DNA from: Planctomycetes bacterium UBA1146 | GTDB taxonomy: Bacteria; Planctomycetota; UBA8108; UBA1146 | NCBI GenBank assembly: GCA_002311345.1 | Contig: DCAA01000043.1 | Span: 234-64,233 of the forward strand | Length of the DNA: 64,000 bases | Reading direction: 5' to 3' | In this document: in pieces, positions 50,642 to 60,016 of the stretch | Numbering within the stretch: position 1 is the stretch's first letter | How the letters are laid out: each line of letters starts with the position of its first letter | Notes under the pieces: model-generated | The model's database searches: none | Seen by the model: only the letters and a program-made list of their open reading frames with translations | What the model was told of the DNA's origin: nothing | Made by a program: the position numbers and the translations under genes

Positions 50642-52528
50642 ATGTCGACCGGTTTCTTCAAACGTAACGAGAAGGTCATGATGACCATCCTGTTGCTGTT
50701 TATTGCTCCCACCTTTGCCGCGACCGGTCTGTTCAGTTGGTGGGCAAGAAATTCTACTACAGAGGCTACCTACGAGATCAACGGCCAGACGATTTCCGCT
50801 CCAAAATTCATCGAGAAACGGATGGAGCTCTCCGAAACCCTGTGGCTCCAGGGTGTTCGTCGTTTTGGTCCATATCGCGCCGGATTCGATCGTTTCCAGC
50901 AGGCCACAGTCGATGACGTACTCAGGCAATTCGTCTACGAACACGAAATCGATCGAGTGGGAATCGAGCCGAGCGATGTGGCCAAGGATGTCGAAGTTCG
51001 AAAGGCAGCTCTCGATATTTGTTCCTGGTATCGCGTCATGGAACGCGCCGGATGGATCGGCACTTATCAGGAACGGTTCCCCGATTTTTCCTCCGAAAGA
51101 GCGGTTGCGCGCTTCGATCTCGATACCTATAGCACCGCCCTGGCAGACGACAGGTTCGGGATCAATATGTCCAAGAAGGATTTCGAGGGCGCGGTAATTC
51201 GAGGGTTACGAGTCAGTTCTTTGATCGAATCAGTCGTCGGTGCCGCTGTGGTCACGGAGAAGGAAGTATTCGAGGAATACGCTTCTACCTACGAGAAGCG
51301 AGTTCTCGAGCTGGTCCAGATCTCCAGTGACGACTTCCTGGACCAAGCCAGAGAGACGGTCACTCCGGAGGACATCGAAGAGATGTACAACTCGGATCCA
51401 TCTCGATTCGTTCTGCAGAATCGACTCGGAGTCGAGGTTGCTCGTGTCGATCGCCGTAGATTGCAGGATTCGATCGAGTATGAACCGACAGCCGAGGAGG
51501 TGGAAGCCAGGTATGAACGCGACAAGAACACCCTCTACAGGATCAGACGACCTCTCAATTACGTTCCCCCGGAAAACGCAACTCCGGAGGACGATATTCG
51601 CCCACTGATCGATGTCTTCGATGCAGTGGTCAGGACTCTGGTCCGGGACCGCACTGAGGTGGTAGAAGCTGAAATACTTCAGACCGCTCTCGATTCCCTC
51701 ACAGCGATGAAAGATGCCGGTGAAACGGTACCGCTGGAGCAGGCTTTCGCCGAAGAAATCGATTACGTCGAGGTTCGACAGATCCCTCCCTTTGTCCAGC
51801 GGGATGTGAATCAACTCGACGCCGACATCAAGAATCCTGCAGCATATGCGACCTTCTTCCTGCAAGAACGGCGCGCGCCGGGTTCGGTGAAGCCGGGAGA
51901 TCTGTACGAATTTATCGCCACCAATGGCATGGGAAACTTCCTCATCCGAGTCGCCGAGATGCTTCCGCAGAGAACGATGACTTATGACGAGGCGATCGAA
52001 CCTGCATTGAAGGCGACCGAAGAAGCTCAGGCCAAGTTTCTGGTGGAAGAGTACGTCGGTTCATGGGTGACACGGATTCAGGCCCAAGAGGAGGGTGTGA
52101 CGCTGGAAGCGTTCGCATCTGACGGTAACTACACCATCCACGAGATGGATCCGGTTTCGAGATCTCAGTCGTTCAATCTCAAGATCGACGGCCGTATCCT
52201 CGCCGCGCGTGTAGTAGTGATCGAAAATGCCTTCCAGATCGATGAGGTTGGTGGCGTGATAGGGCCGGTAACCGGAGATACCGACAAATCCGAGTACGTG
52301 ATCCGCCTCAAGGAGATCGCACCGCCCGACATGGATCTCTACACTGCGCTCAAGGTTGGTACCGAGAATCGACTTCGCTCTGACAAGCAACGAGCGCTGC
52401 TCGATGCCTTCCTGGTGAGGCTGATGGAGAACGCCAATATCCGTGTATACCAGGGAGAAGGAGACGCAGTTTCTCGCGATCAGTTGATCGAGAATGCCGA
52501 GGATTCTCCGGAAGGCGATCAAGGATAG
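50642..52528 (+). CDS. PpiD/SurA-like membrane-anchored periplasmic chaperone
   Basis: The protein has 628 residues. A cytoplasmic MSTGFFKRNEKV is followed by one membrane segment (about 13-33, MMTILLLFIAPTFAATGLFSW) and a helical SurA_N-like domain (TISAPKFIEKRMELSETL ... VDDVLRQFVYEHEIDRVGI). The usual parvulin (PPIC) domain is not recognisable: the middle region is rearranged and lacks the parvulin active-site pattern. The layout matches PpiD, which helps proteins leave the Sec channel. ATG 50642 is weakly preceded by GAGAGGTAGG. Function is inferred from layout. Confidence 0.7.
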   Translation: MSTGFFKRNEKVMMTILLLFIAPTFAATGLFSWWARNSTTEATYEINGQTISAPKFIEKRMELSETLWLQGVRRFGPYRAGFDRFQQATVDDVLRQFVYEHEIDRVGIEPSDVAKDVEVRKAALDICSWYRVMERAGWIGTYQERFPDFSSERAVARFDLDTYSTALADDRFGINMSKKDFEGAVIRGLRVSSLIESVVGAAVVTEKEVFEEYASTYEKRVLELVQISSDDFLDQARETVTPEDIEEMYNSDPSRFVLQNRLGVEVARVDRRRLQDSIEYEPTAEEVEARYERDKNTLYRIRRPLNYVPPENATPEDDIRPLIDVFDAVVRTLVRDRTEVVEAEILQTALDSLTAMKDAGETVPLEQAFAEEIDYVEVRQIPPFVQRDVNQLDADIKNPAAYATFFLQERRAPGSVKPGDLYEFIATNGMGNFLIRVAEMLPQRTMTYDEAIEPALKATEEAQAKFLVEEYVGSWVTRIQAQEEGVTLEAFASDGNYTIHEMDPVSRSQSFNLKIDGRILAARVVVIENAFQIDEVGGVIGPVTGDTDKSEYVIRLKEIAPPDMDLYTALKVGTENRLRSDKQRALLDAFLVRLMENANIRVYQGEGDAVSRDQLIENAEDSPEGDQG

Positions 52529-52594
52529 CGATTCTCGGTCCCTCGATTGGCATGCAAGGTTGATCTCGCTCGGTTCGACTTTCGCCGTGAGTTC

Positions 52595-53041
52595 TCAGGC
52601 TTCTCCAACGATCTTGTCGATTTTTCCGACTCGACCTTGATGGCGTCCGCCCTCGAAGGGGGTGTCGAGGAATGTTTGGAGATGGGTCACGATCTGTTCC
52701 TGGCCGATGACCCGCTCTCCGAAGCAGGCGATGTTGGCGTCATTGTGCGCGCGTGACATCTGTGCCGTGAATTGATCCGTGATCACGGCCGCTCTGACAC
52801 CTGGATAACGGTTTGCTGTCATCGCCATTCCCTGGCCCGTTCCGCACACCAGAACGCCGAGTTCTGCCTCTCCCGAGGTCACGGCAGTGGCGATCTGGTG
52901 GGCTATATCGGGGTAGTCTGCCTTCTCTTCTTCGGTTGCCGGACCTCTTTCCTCGACATCCCAGCCTCTATTGCGCAGAACCTCGGTGGCATTCTTGCGG
53001 CCATTGATTCCGGCATGGTCCGATCCGACGATGGCTTTCAT
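52595..53041 (-). CDS. rpiB: Ribose-5-phosphate isomerase B
   Basis: Interconverts ribose-5-phosphate and ribulose-5-phosphate in the pentose phosphate path. The protein has 148 residues, the family length. It has KAIVGSDHAG with Asp8/His9, the catalytic Cys in VLVCGTGQGMAMTANRYPGVRAA and the RAHNDANIACFGERV segment. The start overlaps the stop of the Sua5-phosphatase gene by 4 bases on the minus strand. LacA/LacB isomerases are close relatives but RpiB is the better match. Confidence 0.94.
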   Translation of the reverse strand: MKAIVGSDHAGINGRKNATEVLRNRGWDVEERGPATEEEKADYPDIAHQIATAVTSGEAELGVLVCGTGQGMAMTANRYPGVRAAVITDQFTAQMSRAHNDANIACFGERVIGQEQIVTHLQTFLDTPFEGGRHQGRVGKIDKIVGEA

Positions 53042-54102
53042 CCCGATATGATCCCTTCAATCCAGCGGTTTTCCAGAGCGCGTTCAATTTCCTCGGCGCA
53101 GCGTCGATATATCTCCTCACTGCCGCCGATCGGATCGCTCACTCCTGTTTCGTTGATCAGATGGACCTTCTCCATCGCCTCCGGATAACCGTGCTCGATC
53201 ACATTCCGATGATGATGGTCCAGAACGATGATGATGTCCGATTCTTCCACCTGAGTCGACATCAACTGTCTGGGTTGATGCTCCTCGATGGAGAGCCCCT
53301 TCTGTTTCATGGCAGTTTTGGCATTGTCGGCCGCAGCGCTACCCCCGGAAGCGATTCCCGCGCTGGATACGTGATAACCCTCTTCTGCCAGCGTTCCCTC
53401 TGGACAATCGAGGTGCTTTGACAGCAATTTTTTGCACAGGGCTTCAGCCATCGGGCTGCGACAGGTGTTGCCGGTGCAGACGAAGAGTACCTTCCTGCCT
53501 CGCAATAATCTGCGAATCTGAGATTCACTGATCAGGCCCTCGCGGATGACCAGGAAATCGCCGTTGGCCTGTAATTGAACAATGGTTGAGGCTTGCGAGA
53601 TCGCAGTTGGACCATCATCGAGTGCGAGAGTTACCCGGTCTCCGAGAGCCAGGACCGCTTCCTCGACGGTGGTGGCTGTGGGTTCTCCGCTTCGATTGGC
53701 ACTCGAGGCGAACAAGGGACCACTGCTTGCGATCAACGTCCTGGTCACCTCGTTGGCAGGGAGTCTGACTCCGATTCCCTTTTCGCCGACAGGAAAGATG
53801 ATGGTCAGCGGACCGGGCCAGAATGCTTCCATCAATCGTTGGGCATCATCGCTGGGATCAGGAACCCAGTTGCCCAGTTGCTTGAGATCGGCGATGTGAA
53901 GGGTGAAGGGCTTATCCTCGTCTCGGTTCTTTGCCTTGCGCAATTTGCTCAGAGCGTCTTCAGAGTCTGCTCTTGCACCGATGCCATATACGGTTTCGGT
54001 CGGGAAGATCACCAGTTCATCGCGAGACAGCGCATCGACGGCCAGTTGGATCGAATCCGGATCCGGCTGGTCACGGTCTACGGAGATGACACGGCTTTGC
54101 AA
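53038..54102 (-). CDS. Fused TsaC/Sua5 domain and low-molecular-weight phosphatase
   Basis: The protein has 354 residues. Residues 1 to about 200 are the YrdC/Sua5 domain that makes threonylcarbamoyl-AMP for the t6A base of tRNA (VIFPTETVYGIGARA, the KPFTLHIA segment, SSANRSGEPTATT). From about residue 204 comes a low-molecular-weight protein tyrosine phosphatase: P-loop C209-TGNTC-R215, and the general-acid region SDPIGG (Asp323). Both active sites are intact. The fused layout is seen in other bacteria (family knowledge). It overlaps rpiB by 4 bases. Confidence 0.92.
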   Translation of the reverse strand: MQSRVISVDRDQPDPDSIQLAVDALSRDELVIFPTETVYGIGARADSEDALSKLRKAKNRDEDKPFTLHIADLKQLGNWVPDPSDDAQRLMEAFWPGPLTIIFPVGEKGIGVRLPANEVTRTLIASSGPLFASSANRSGEPTATTVEEAVLALGDRVTLALDDGPTAISQASTIVQLQANGDFLVIREGLISESQIRRLLRGRKVLFVCTGNTCRSPMAEALCKKLLSKHLDCPEGTLAEEGYHVSSAGIASGGSAAADNAKTAMKQKGLSIEEHQPRQLMSTQVEESDIIIVLDHHHRNVIEHGYPEAMEKVHLINETGVSDPIGGSEEIYRRCAEEIERALENRWIEGIISG

Positions 54103-54196
54103 GGTGCTCTCCGTCCGACAAGTTCATGAAAGATCCGGGGTTCAGCGAATGCCGTCTCCTGCAATGGACTCATGGTGCCACCGGGGATGGGTGCCG

Positions 54197-55069
54197 TCAA
54201 ACGCTGGCGTGGTAGGAGGATCGAACCAGCGGCGCCGATTCCACCTTCTCGAATCCAACTTCGCGGGCGAACTGGCCAAGATCCGTGAATTCCTCGGGAC
54301 TCCAGTAGCGCTTCACGGGAATGTGGTGATCGGAAGGTGCGAGATACTGGCCGAGATTCATCCGGCGTACTCCAGCATCGTGGAGATCACGGATCGTCTC
54401 CAGTACCTCTTCTCTTGCTTCTCCGAGACCCAGGATCAGGCTCGATTTCACACGAGAACCGCCGATCTTGCTGGCGGCACTTCGTAATAGCGAGATGGAA
54501 TGGTCATAATTGGATCCGGGACGTGCCGCAGGATAGAGCCTTCTCACCGTCTCGACGTTATGGGAGAAGATGGTGGGTTTTGCCGCCAGCACGATGTCCA
54601 GTCCCAGTACCGGGTCGGGGCGGAAGTCCGGCACCAGCACCTCGGTGGTGGCATCGGGGAGTATTCTTCGGAGTGCCTCGATGGTGAGGGCGAACTGGCC
54701 GGCGCCACCATCGACTAAATCATCTCGGTCGACGCTGGTGATGACGACATGTTTCAAACTCAACCGATCAGCAGCCTTCGCCAGTTCCTCGGGCTCATCC
54801 GGATCGACGGGGGAGGGAATGCCCTTGCTGACGGCACAGAAACCGCACTTGCGGGTACACACCTCCCCGAGGATCAGAAACGTGGCGGTGCCCATCTTCC
54901 AGCACTCGAAGATGTTCGGGCAGTGGGCTTCCTGGCAGACGGTATGAAGACCACCTCGATCCATCAATTTTCCGACCCTCTGGAGTGATCCATCGCCGGG
55001 TACGCTGACCCGCAGCCATGGAGGTCTTGGTAGAGGTACTTTCTTGTGACGACCTGTCATGGATGTCAT
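54197..55069 (-). CDS. lipA: Lipoyl synthase LipA
   Basis: Radical-SAM enzyme that inserts two sulfurs into octanoyl groups on E2 and GcvH. The protein has 290 residues; ATG 55069 overlaps the lipB stop by 4 bases. The auxiliary cluster Cys45, Cys50 and Cys56 (CX4CX5C in VCQEAHCPNIFEC) and the radical-SAM cluster Cys71, Cys75, Cys78 (CTRKCGFC) are intact, as is the C-terminal RSSYHA serine segment. It is the downstream gene of the lipB-lipA pair in the dehydrogenase cluster. Confidence 0.96.
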   Translation of the reverse strand: MTSMTGRHKKVPLPRPPWLRVSVPGDGSLQRVGKLMDRGGLHTVCQEAHCPNIFECWKMGTATFLILGEVCTRKCGFCAVSKGIPSPVDPDEPEELAKAADRLSLKHVVITSVDRDDLVDGGAGQFALTIEALRRILPDATTEVLVPDFRPDPVLGLDIVLAAKPTIFSHNVETVRRLYPAARPGSNYDHSISLLRSAASKIGGSRVKSSLILGLGEAREEVLETIRDLHDAGVRRMNLGQYLAPSDHHIPVKRYWSPEEFTDLGQFAREVGFEKVESAPLVRSSYHASV

Positions 55070-55764
55070 CTGGAGTCGTTCCTTCCGAATAGATCCAGGA
55101 TTCGATCCGCCAGAATCGCTTCCACCTCTTCCCTCGCTGGTGGGTGTCCCAGTTCCCTCTCCATCGAGGTGACCGGGCAGCCACGGATGCCACAGGGGAC
55201 GATCCAACCGAAGGGATCCAGATCTCCCGAGACACACAGCGCCAGGCCGTGCCCCGTGACCCAGCGACGAACACTGAGACCGATCGAGGCAATCTTGTGC
55301 TGGCCGACCCAGACTCCCGTGTGATCAGGCTCTCTCCGCCCCTCGATCCGCCAGTGTTCCAGTGTTTCGAGCACGGCGGTTTCCAGCGATCTGAGCAGTC
55401 GATGCAGGTCACGTTCCGCTGGTGAGAGTTTCAACACCGGGTAAGCGAGCAACTGGCCTGGACCGTGATAAGTCGCTTCTCCACCCCGGTCGACCTCGTG
55501 GATCTCGACTCCTCTGGCGTCCAGGAGATCCTCTTCGATGAGGATGTCATTGCTTGTTGCAGCACTACCGAGGGTCACGACCGGCGAAGGTTCGAACAGA
55601 AACAAAGTTTCACGTCGGTGTTGTTCGAGAGTGCCGGAAGGGGCCGTTCCGAGTTGTCGCTGCAACTCGAGCATGTCGCAATGGGTCCGGGCGAAGGAAA
55701 CTTCTCCGAGCTGTTTCACCAGCACGTCGGCGGGAATTGCGGTGGAAACATTCGAGGTCTCCAT
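55066..55764 (-). CDS. lipB: Octanoyltransferase LipB
   Basis: Moves octanoyl from acyl carrier protein to the lipoyl domain. The protein has 232 residues. Motifs: RGGEATYHGPGQLLAYPV (93-110), Lys157 in QHKIASIG and the catalytic Cys191 in PCGIRGC. It starts 3 bases after the E2 stop and overlaps lipA by 4 bases, so E2, LipB and LipA are probably made from one message. Confidence 0.96.
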   Translation of the reverse strand: METSNVSTAIPADVLVKQLGEVSFARTHCDMLELQRQLGTAPSGTLEQHRRETLFLFEPSPVVTLGSAATSNDILIEEDLLDARGVEIHEVDRGGEATYHGPGQLLAYPVLKLSPAERDLHRLLRSLETAVLETLEHWRIEGRREPDHTGVWVGQHKIASIGLSVRRWVTGHGLALCVSGDLDPFGWIVPCGIRGCPVTSMERELGHPPAREEVEAILADRILDLFGRNDSR

Positions 55765-55767
55765 CTC

Positions 55768-57087
55768 TCACACCAGCGCAGACTCGTCGAAATTCTCGAG
55801 GTTCTGCTTCACCTGGGCCATGAACTGATCCGCGAGGGCTCCATCGACGAGGCGATGATCGTAGGAAAGACACATGTAGAGCATGTCCCGGATGGCAATC
55901 TTGTCCTCATCGACTACGACCGGACGCTTCTGGATGGCGCCGATGCCGAGGATCGCCACCTGTGGTTGATTGATGATGGGGATTCCGAACAGACCACCGA
56001 ACTGTCCCGGATTGGTGAGGGTGAAGGTACCTCCGGCGACCTCGTCGGGCTGTAACTGTTTGTTACGAGCACGCTGCGCCAGATCGGTTACCGCTTTCTG
56101 GATCCCGGCGACGCTCAGATTCTGGACATCCTTGATGACGGGAACGATCAGGCCATTCTCGAGAGACACGGCGATGCCGATGTGGATGCGATGGTGAATC
56201 AGGATCTCGTCGCCATCGATGGATGCATTGACGTGGGGATAGGCGCGCAGGGCGTCGCCACAGGCCTTGAGAAAGAAGGGCGTGATGGTCAACTTGTTGC
56301 CATTACGGCGCTGGAAATCGTCCCGGTGCTTGGCACGCATCTGAGTGATGGCGGTCATGTCTGCCTCGAAGACCGAATGTACGTGGGCGGAGGTGCGACG
56401 GGAGTCGACCATGTGCTCGGCGATCTTGCGTCTCATCACCGACATCTTCTCGACCGTGACAGCGTCTCTTGGCAATCCCAGCGATGGCAGTACCGACGGC
56501 GCAGCGCCTCCAGCAGTGGCCGCGGCGGGAGTCGCCACGGCGCCTTTCCCGGCGGATTCTATGAAGCCGAGAATGTCGCCTTTCGTCACCCTGCCCCCAG
56601 CACCGGTCGCCGAGATCATCGAGAGATCGGAGATGCCGTGTTCCCGAGCGATGCGTCGCACGAGAGGGGAGGAGCGCACCTTGTGCTCGACTCCGTCGGA
56701 AGTTTTCGCTGGAGAATCCTGAATCGTTTCCACCTCCGCTGCCGGGGGAGTGGCTTCCGGGATTTCCTCGCTCACCGATTCGACGTCAGCCTCCGCGGAA
56801 GGTGCTGACTCGGCGGCAGCAACCGGAGTCGTGGTCACCACCTCGGCTTCGCTCGATCCGATCCGCGCCACGACCGTGTTCACTTCCACCGTCGTGCCCT
56901 CCTCGACAAGGATCTCCGCGAGGATTCCGCTGGTAGGAGCTGGCACCTCGGCATCGACCTTGTCGGTGGAGATCTCGAATAGCGGTTCGTCGCGCTCGAC
57001 ACTGTCACCTAGTTTCTTGAACCAGCGAGTCAGTGTCCCCTCCGCGATGGATTCGCCCATCTGTGGCATCGTGACTTCGGTAGCCAT
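55768..57087 (-). CDS. 2-oxoacid dehydrogenase E2 component (dihydrolipoyl acyltransferase)
   Basis: The protein has 439 residues from ATG 57087, after AGGAGG. One lipoyl domain (residues 3-80) has Lys43 in STDKVDAEV. An Ala/Pro/Glu-rich linker leads to the peripheral-subunit-binding domain (RSSPLVRRIAREHGISDL) and the acyltransferase core, with the catalytic SYDHRLVDGA near the C terminus. The acyl substrate (pyruvate, branched-chain or 2-oxoglutarate derived) cannot be fixed from sequence alone. It lies between E1-beta and the lip genes. Confidence 0.94.
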   Translation of the reverse strand: MATEVTMPQMGESIAEGTLTRWFKKLGDSVERDEPLFEISTDKVDAEVPAPTSGILAEILVEEGTTVEVNTVVARIGSSEAEVVTTTPVAAAESAPSAEADVESVSEEIPEATPPAAEVETIQDSPAKTSDGVEHKVRSSPLVRRIAREHGISDLSMISATGAGGRVTKGDILGFIESAGKGAVATPAAATAGGAAPSVLPSLGLPRDAVTVEKMSVMRRKIAEHMVDSRRTSAHVHSVFEADMTAITQMRAKHRDDFQRRNGNKLTITPFFLKACGDALRAYPHVNASIDGDEILIHHRIHIGIAVSLENGLIVPVIKDVQNLSVAGIQKAVTDLAQRARNKQLQPDEVAGGTFTLTNPGQFGGLFGIPIINQPQVAILGIGAIQKRPVVVDEDKIAIRDMLYMCLSYDHRLVDGALADQFMAQVKQNLENFDESALV

Positions 57088-57310
57088 GACCGTATTTCCT
57101 CCTGCACGGGGATTCGTGGCCCACGCCACGGAATTGAGAAGTCTACCCGCAGAGCGAGGTTCGATGAAGTGAACCCCGGCACCCAACCGTATCGAGACGT
57201 CGAGGAAGTGGCTACTGAGGGTTAATCCCCGATGTCGAGGGGGTCGTTTTCTTCGCGGGACGTGGGGGAAAGGGACCGGTCACTGCCTGAAAATGTGCAG
57301 CGGAGGATCT

Positions 57311-58288
57311 CTACCAGCTGGCCAGAGAACGGATCGATTCGAGGATGTCGTCCTCCCCCGGTAGCGATGCATCCTCGAGAGAGGCGGCATAAGGGATGGG
57401 AATGTCGAGTGCGGCGAGTCTACGGACCGGAGCGTCGAGATCCTCGAAGCAGTGTTCAGAGATTCGTGCGGCAATCTCTGCTCCGGCTCCGCCGGTGAGA
57501 TTGTCCTCATGGATCACCAGAACCTTGCCTGTATTGCGAGCAGTCTGGTAAATCACATCGAGATCGAGTGGACACAGCGAACGTAGATCCAGGACAGCGC
57601 ATTCGATTCCTTCCGCCGCTGCACGTTCCGCAGCGGAGTTGCAGCGATGCAGCATGGCACCCCAGGTGATGATGGAGAGTGCATCGCCCTCGCGCCGCAG
57701 TGCTGCGATCCCCGGAGCCAGTGGTTTCGAATTTTCATCCAGTTCACCCTTGAGTGTCCGGTAGAGCGATTTCTGTTCGAGAAAGATCACCGGATTCGGA
57801 TCCTCGACCGCGCCGAGCAACATCGTATAGACATCCGCTACCGTCGCCGGGACCACAACCTTGAGACCAGGAGTGTTGAGAAAAAACGACTCGACCATCT
57901 GGCTGTGAAACGGACCGGCGTGAACTCCACCTCCGGAAGGTCCTCTCACGACGATGGGAACCTCCTGTCCCCAGCGAAAGTGGCAGGTCGCAGCGAAATT
58001 GGTCAACTGGTTGAAGGCGCAGGAAATGAAATCGATGAACTGCATCTCCACTATCGGTCGCATCCCGGCCATCGCAGATCCGATGGAGGCTCCGATGAGA
58101 CCGGTCTCGACGATGGGTGTATCGATGACCCGATCCGGTCCCCACTTTTCGAGAAAGCCCTGGGTCAACTTGAACGCACCGCCGTAGATGCCGATGTCTT
58201 CACCGATCAGAAACGTGCGAGGATCCTCCTCCAGCGCTCTGTTGAGAGCTCTCCGTAGAGATTCGAGATAGGTGATCTGTTCCGCCAA
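57311..58288 (-). CDS. 2-oxoacid dehydrogenase E1 beta subunit, no matching alpha gene
   Basis: Thiamine-diphosphate enzyme beta subunit, 325 residues, TTG start at 58288 with GGAGAGG upstream. Beta-type signatures: FLIGEDIGIYGGAFKLTQGF, IVETGLIGASIGSAMAGMRPIVEMQF and GPSGGGVHAGPFHSQ. E1 alpha is not present in this five-gene run. The divergent gene at 60017 has alpha and beta fused, so this copy may have an alpha partner outside the window or pair with the alpha half of that product. Confidence 0.93.
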   Translation of the reverse strand: MAEQITYLESLRRALNRALEEDPRTFLIGEDIGIYGGAFKLTQGFLEKWGPDRVIDTPIVETGLIGASIGSAMAGMRPIVEMQFIDFISCAFNQLTNFAATCHFRWGQEVPIVVRGPSGGGVHAGPFHSQMVESFFLNTPGLKVVVPATVADVYTMLLGAVEDPNPVIFLEQKSLYRTLKGELDENSKPLAPGIAALRREGDALSIITWGAMLHRCNSAAERAAAEGIECAVLDLRSLCPLDLDVIYQTARNTGKVLVIHEDNLTGGAGAEIAARISEHCFEDLDAPVRRLAALDIPIPYAASLEDASLPGEDDILESIRSLASW

Positions 58289-58299
58289 GAGAACCTCTC

Positions 58300-59715
58300 C
58301 TACATATGGATCGCGCCACCGACGAGGCCGTGGGCTGCTTCCATCATCCCCTCACCGAGGGTCGGGTGGGGGTGGATGATATGAGCGAGATCTGCAGCAG
58401 TACCTTCGAGCCCCAGGATTGCACAGCCCTCGCTGATCAGATCTGTCGCATGAGGCCCGATGATGTGTATTCCGATGATCTCTCCGTAGCGGGCATCGGC
58501 GATGATCTTGAAGAAACCGGGTATCGCCCTGCCTACAATTCCGGCCTTGCCGAGCGCAGACAGGGGGAACTTGGAGATTTTCAGCTCATGGCCGGCTTCC
58601 CGGGCGGCATTCTCGGTCAGTCCGACACTGGCCACCTCCGGGTGGCAGTAGGTGGCATAGGGAACCCGATCATTGCGGATCGGCTCGGTTTTCAGCCCGG
58701 CGATGCTCTCGACGGCGATGATTCCCTCTGCGCTGGCGACGTGGGCCAGTTGTGCTCTGTCGGCGACGATGTCTCCGATGGCATAGATGTGAGAACGGGT
58801 GGTGCTCTGGTTCGGCTGGACCGGGATGAATCCCTGGTCCGTCTTGATTCCGACCTGGTCCAGTTTCAGGGAGTCGGTCACGGGTTTTCTTCCGACCGCA
58901 CACAGCAGCATGTCCGCCTCGAGCGTCTCCTCTTCTCCATCTTCGCTGACCAGAACAACCTCGAGGCCGGAATCGGTGGTCGAGGCCTTCTCGAGCCTGG
59001 TGGAGACTCGACTGAGGATTCCCCGCTTTTTGAAAGAACGCATCAATTCGGCCGAACACTCGTGATCTTCCACAGGGAGCAAGCGATCAAGAAGTTCGAC
59101 AAGGACCACCTCGCTGCCAAACGATCTCAGGATGGAGGCGAACTCGCATCCGACGGCTCCGGCTCCGAGGACGATGGACTTTTTGGGAATCGATTCGAGG
59201 TGAAGGGCCTCATCGCTGGTGATGATCGATGGGATCGAGAAATCGAGGAAGCCCGGGCGTGAAGGAACCGAACCTGTGGCCAGGATGATATTCTTGGCCT
59301 CGATCAACTGCTCGGTGGATTCATCGCTCACGACCCGGATCGAATTGAGACCGTCGAGACGACCGGTCCCTCTCACAGTGGTGACCCCGTTTTTCTTGAG
59401 CAGGAACTCGACCCCCTTGGCATTCTTCTGGACGACCTTCTTCTGGAACGAGAGTACCGCCGGGACATCGACGTTTGCTTCGGGGATGGTGATTCCGAAG
59501 TAGGAACTTTCCCTGGCGAGATCGATAACGTGTGCGCTCTGCAGAAGTGCCTTGGTGGGAATGCACCCGCGGTGGAGACAGGTTCCCCCGGGTTGAGGAT
59601 CCTTTTCGATCAAAACCGTGGAGAGCCCCAGTTGTCCGGCCCGGATCGCGGCGACATACCCTCCCGGTCCGCTGCCGATGATCGCCACATCGAAATTGCC
59701 GATCTTCTCGACCAT
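58300..59715 (-). CDS. lpdA: Dihydrolipoyl dehydrogenase (E3)
   Basis: FAD enzyme that reoxidises dihydrolipoyl groups. The protein has 471 residues. The N-terminal FAD loop IIGSGPGGYVAAIRAGQLG, redox disulfide Cys46-Cys51 (GGTCLHRGCIPTK), the NAD-binding GAGAVGCEFAS and the C-terminal active-site HPHPTLGE are all present. It is the first gene of the minus-strand run E3-E1beta-E2-lipB-lipA. Confidence 0.96.
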   Translation of the reverse strand: MVEKIGNFDVAIIGSGPGGYVAAIRAGQLGLSTVLIEKDPQPGGTCLHRGCIPTKALLQSAHVIDLARESSYFGITIPEANVDVPAVLSFQKKVVQKNAKGVEFLLKKNGVTTVRGTGRLDGLNSIRVVSDESTEQLIEAKNIILATGSVPSRPGFLDFSIPSIITSDEALHLESIPKKSIVLGAGAVGCEFASILRSFGSEVVLVELLDRLLPVEDHECSAELMRSFKKRGILSRVSTRLEKASTTDSGLEVVLVSEDGEEETLEADMLLCAVGRKPVTDSLKLDQVGIKTDQGFIPVQPNQSTTRSHIYAIGDIVADRAQLAHVASAEGIIAVESIAGLKTEPIRNDRVPYATYCHPEVASVGLTENAAREAGHELKISKFPLSALGKAGIVGRAIPGFFKIIADARYGEIIGIHIIGPHATDLISEGCAILGLEGTAADLAHIIHPHPTLGEGMMEAAHGLVGGAIHM

Positions 59716-60016
59716 CTCTCGGATGTCCTTCCTGCTGCGTCCTGTCGGTCCTGTTGTGCCCGAGAGGGTGTCCTCACGCTACCGGGCAGGCTTTGAGGTT
59801 GGTTTCAAAGCCCTTGCCCCGCTGGCGAGGCCGCAGGACGCAAGGCTGGACGATACCCTGTTTTGACCGGCGCCATCCACCAAAGCGAGACCTGATCGGT
59901 CACGTTGAATGGGACCCTGCTCCACTCTAGAATAGTTGAAAACCGGTGCCTTCCTGCTTCGAAAGGCCCCGGGCGCCTTCCGAGCCGTAGGGGCTTCATC
60001 ACCGGTCAGGACCAGT
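59716..60016. other. Divergent intergenic region with hairpin
   Basis: A 301-base gap between the divergent E3 and fused-E1 genes. No gene is seen. It carries one strong inverted repeat (59784-59818) and presumably both promoters. Confidence 0.5.
59784..59818. promoter_or_regulatory. Inverted repeat in divergent dehydrogenase promoter region
   Basis: GGCTTTGA (59789-59796) pairs perfectly with TCAAAGCC (59805-59812) around an 8-base loop. GGGCA and TGCCC extend the stem outside a 2-base bulge. It lies 69 bases upstream of the E3 gene and 198 bases upstream of the fused E1 gene. It may be an operator for both directions or a leader hairpin for E3. Confidence 0.45.
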
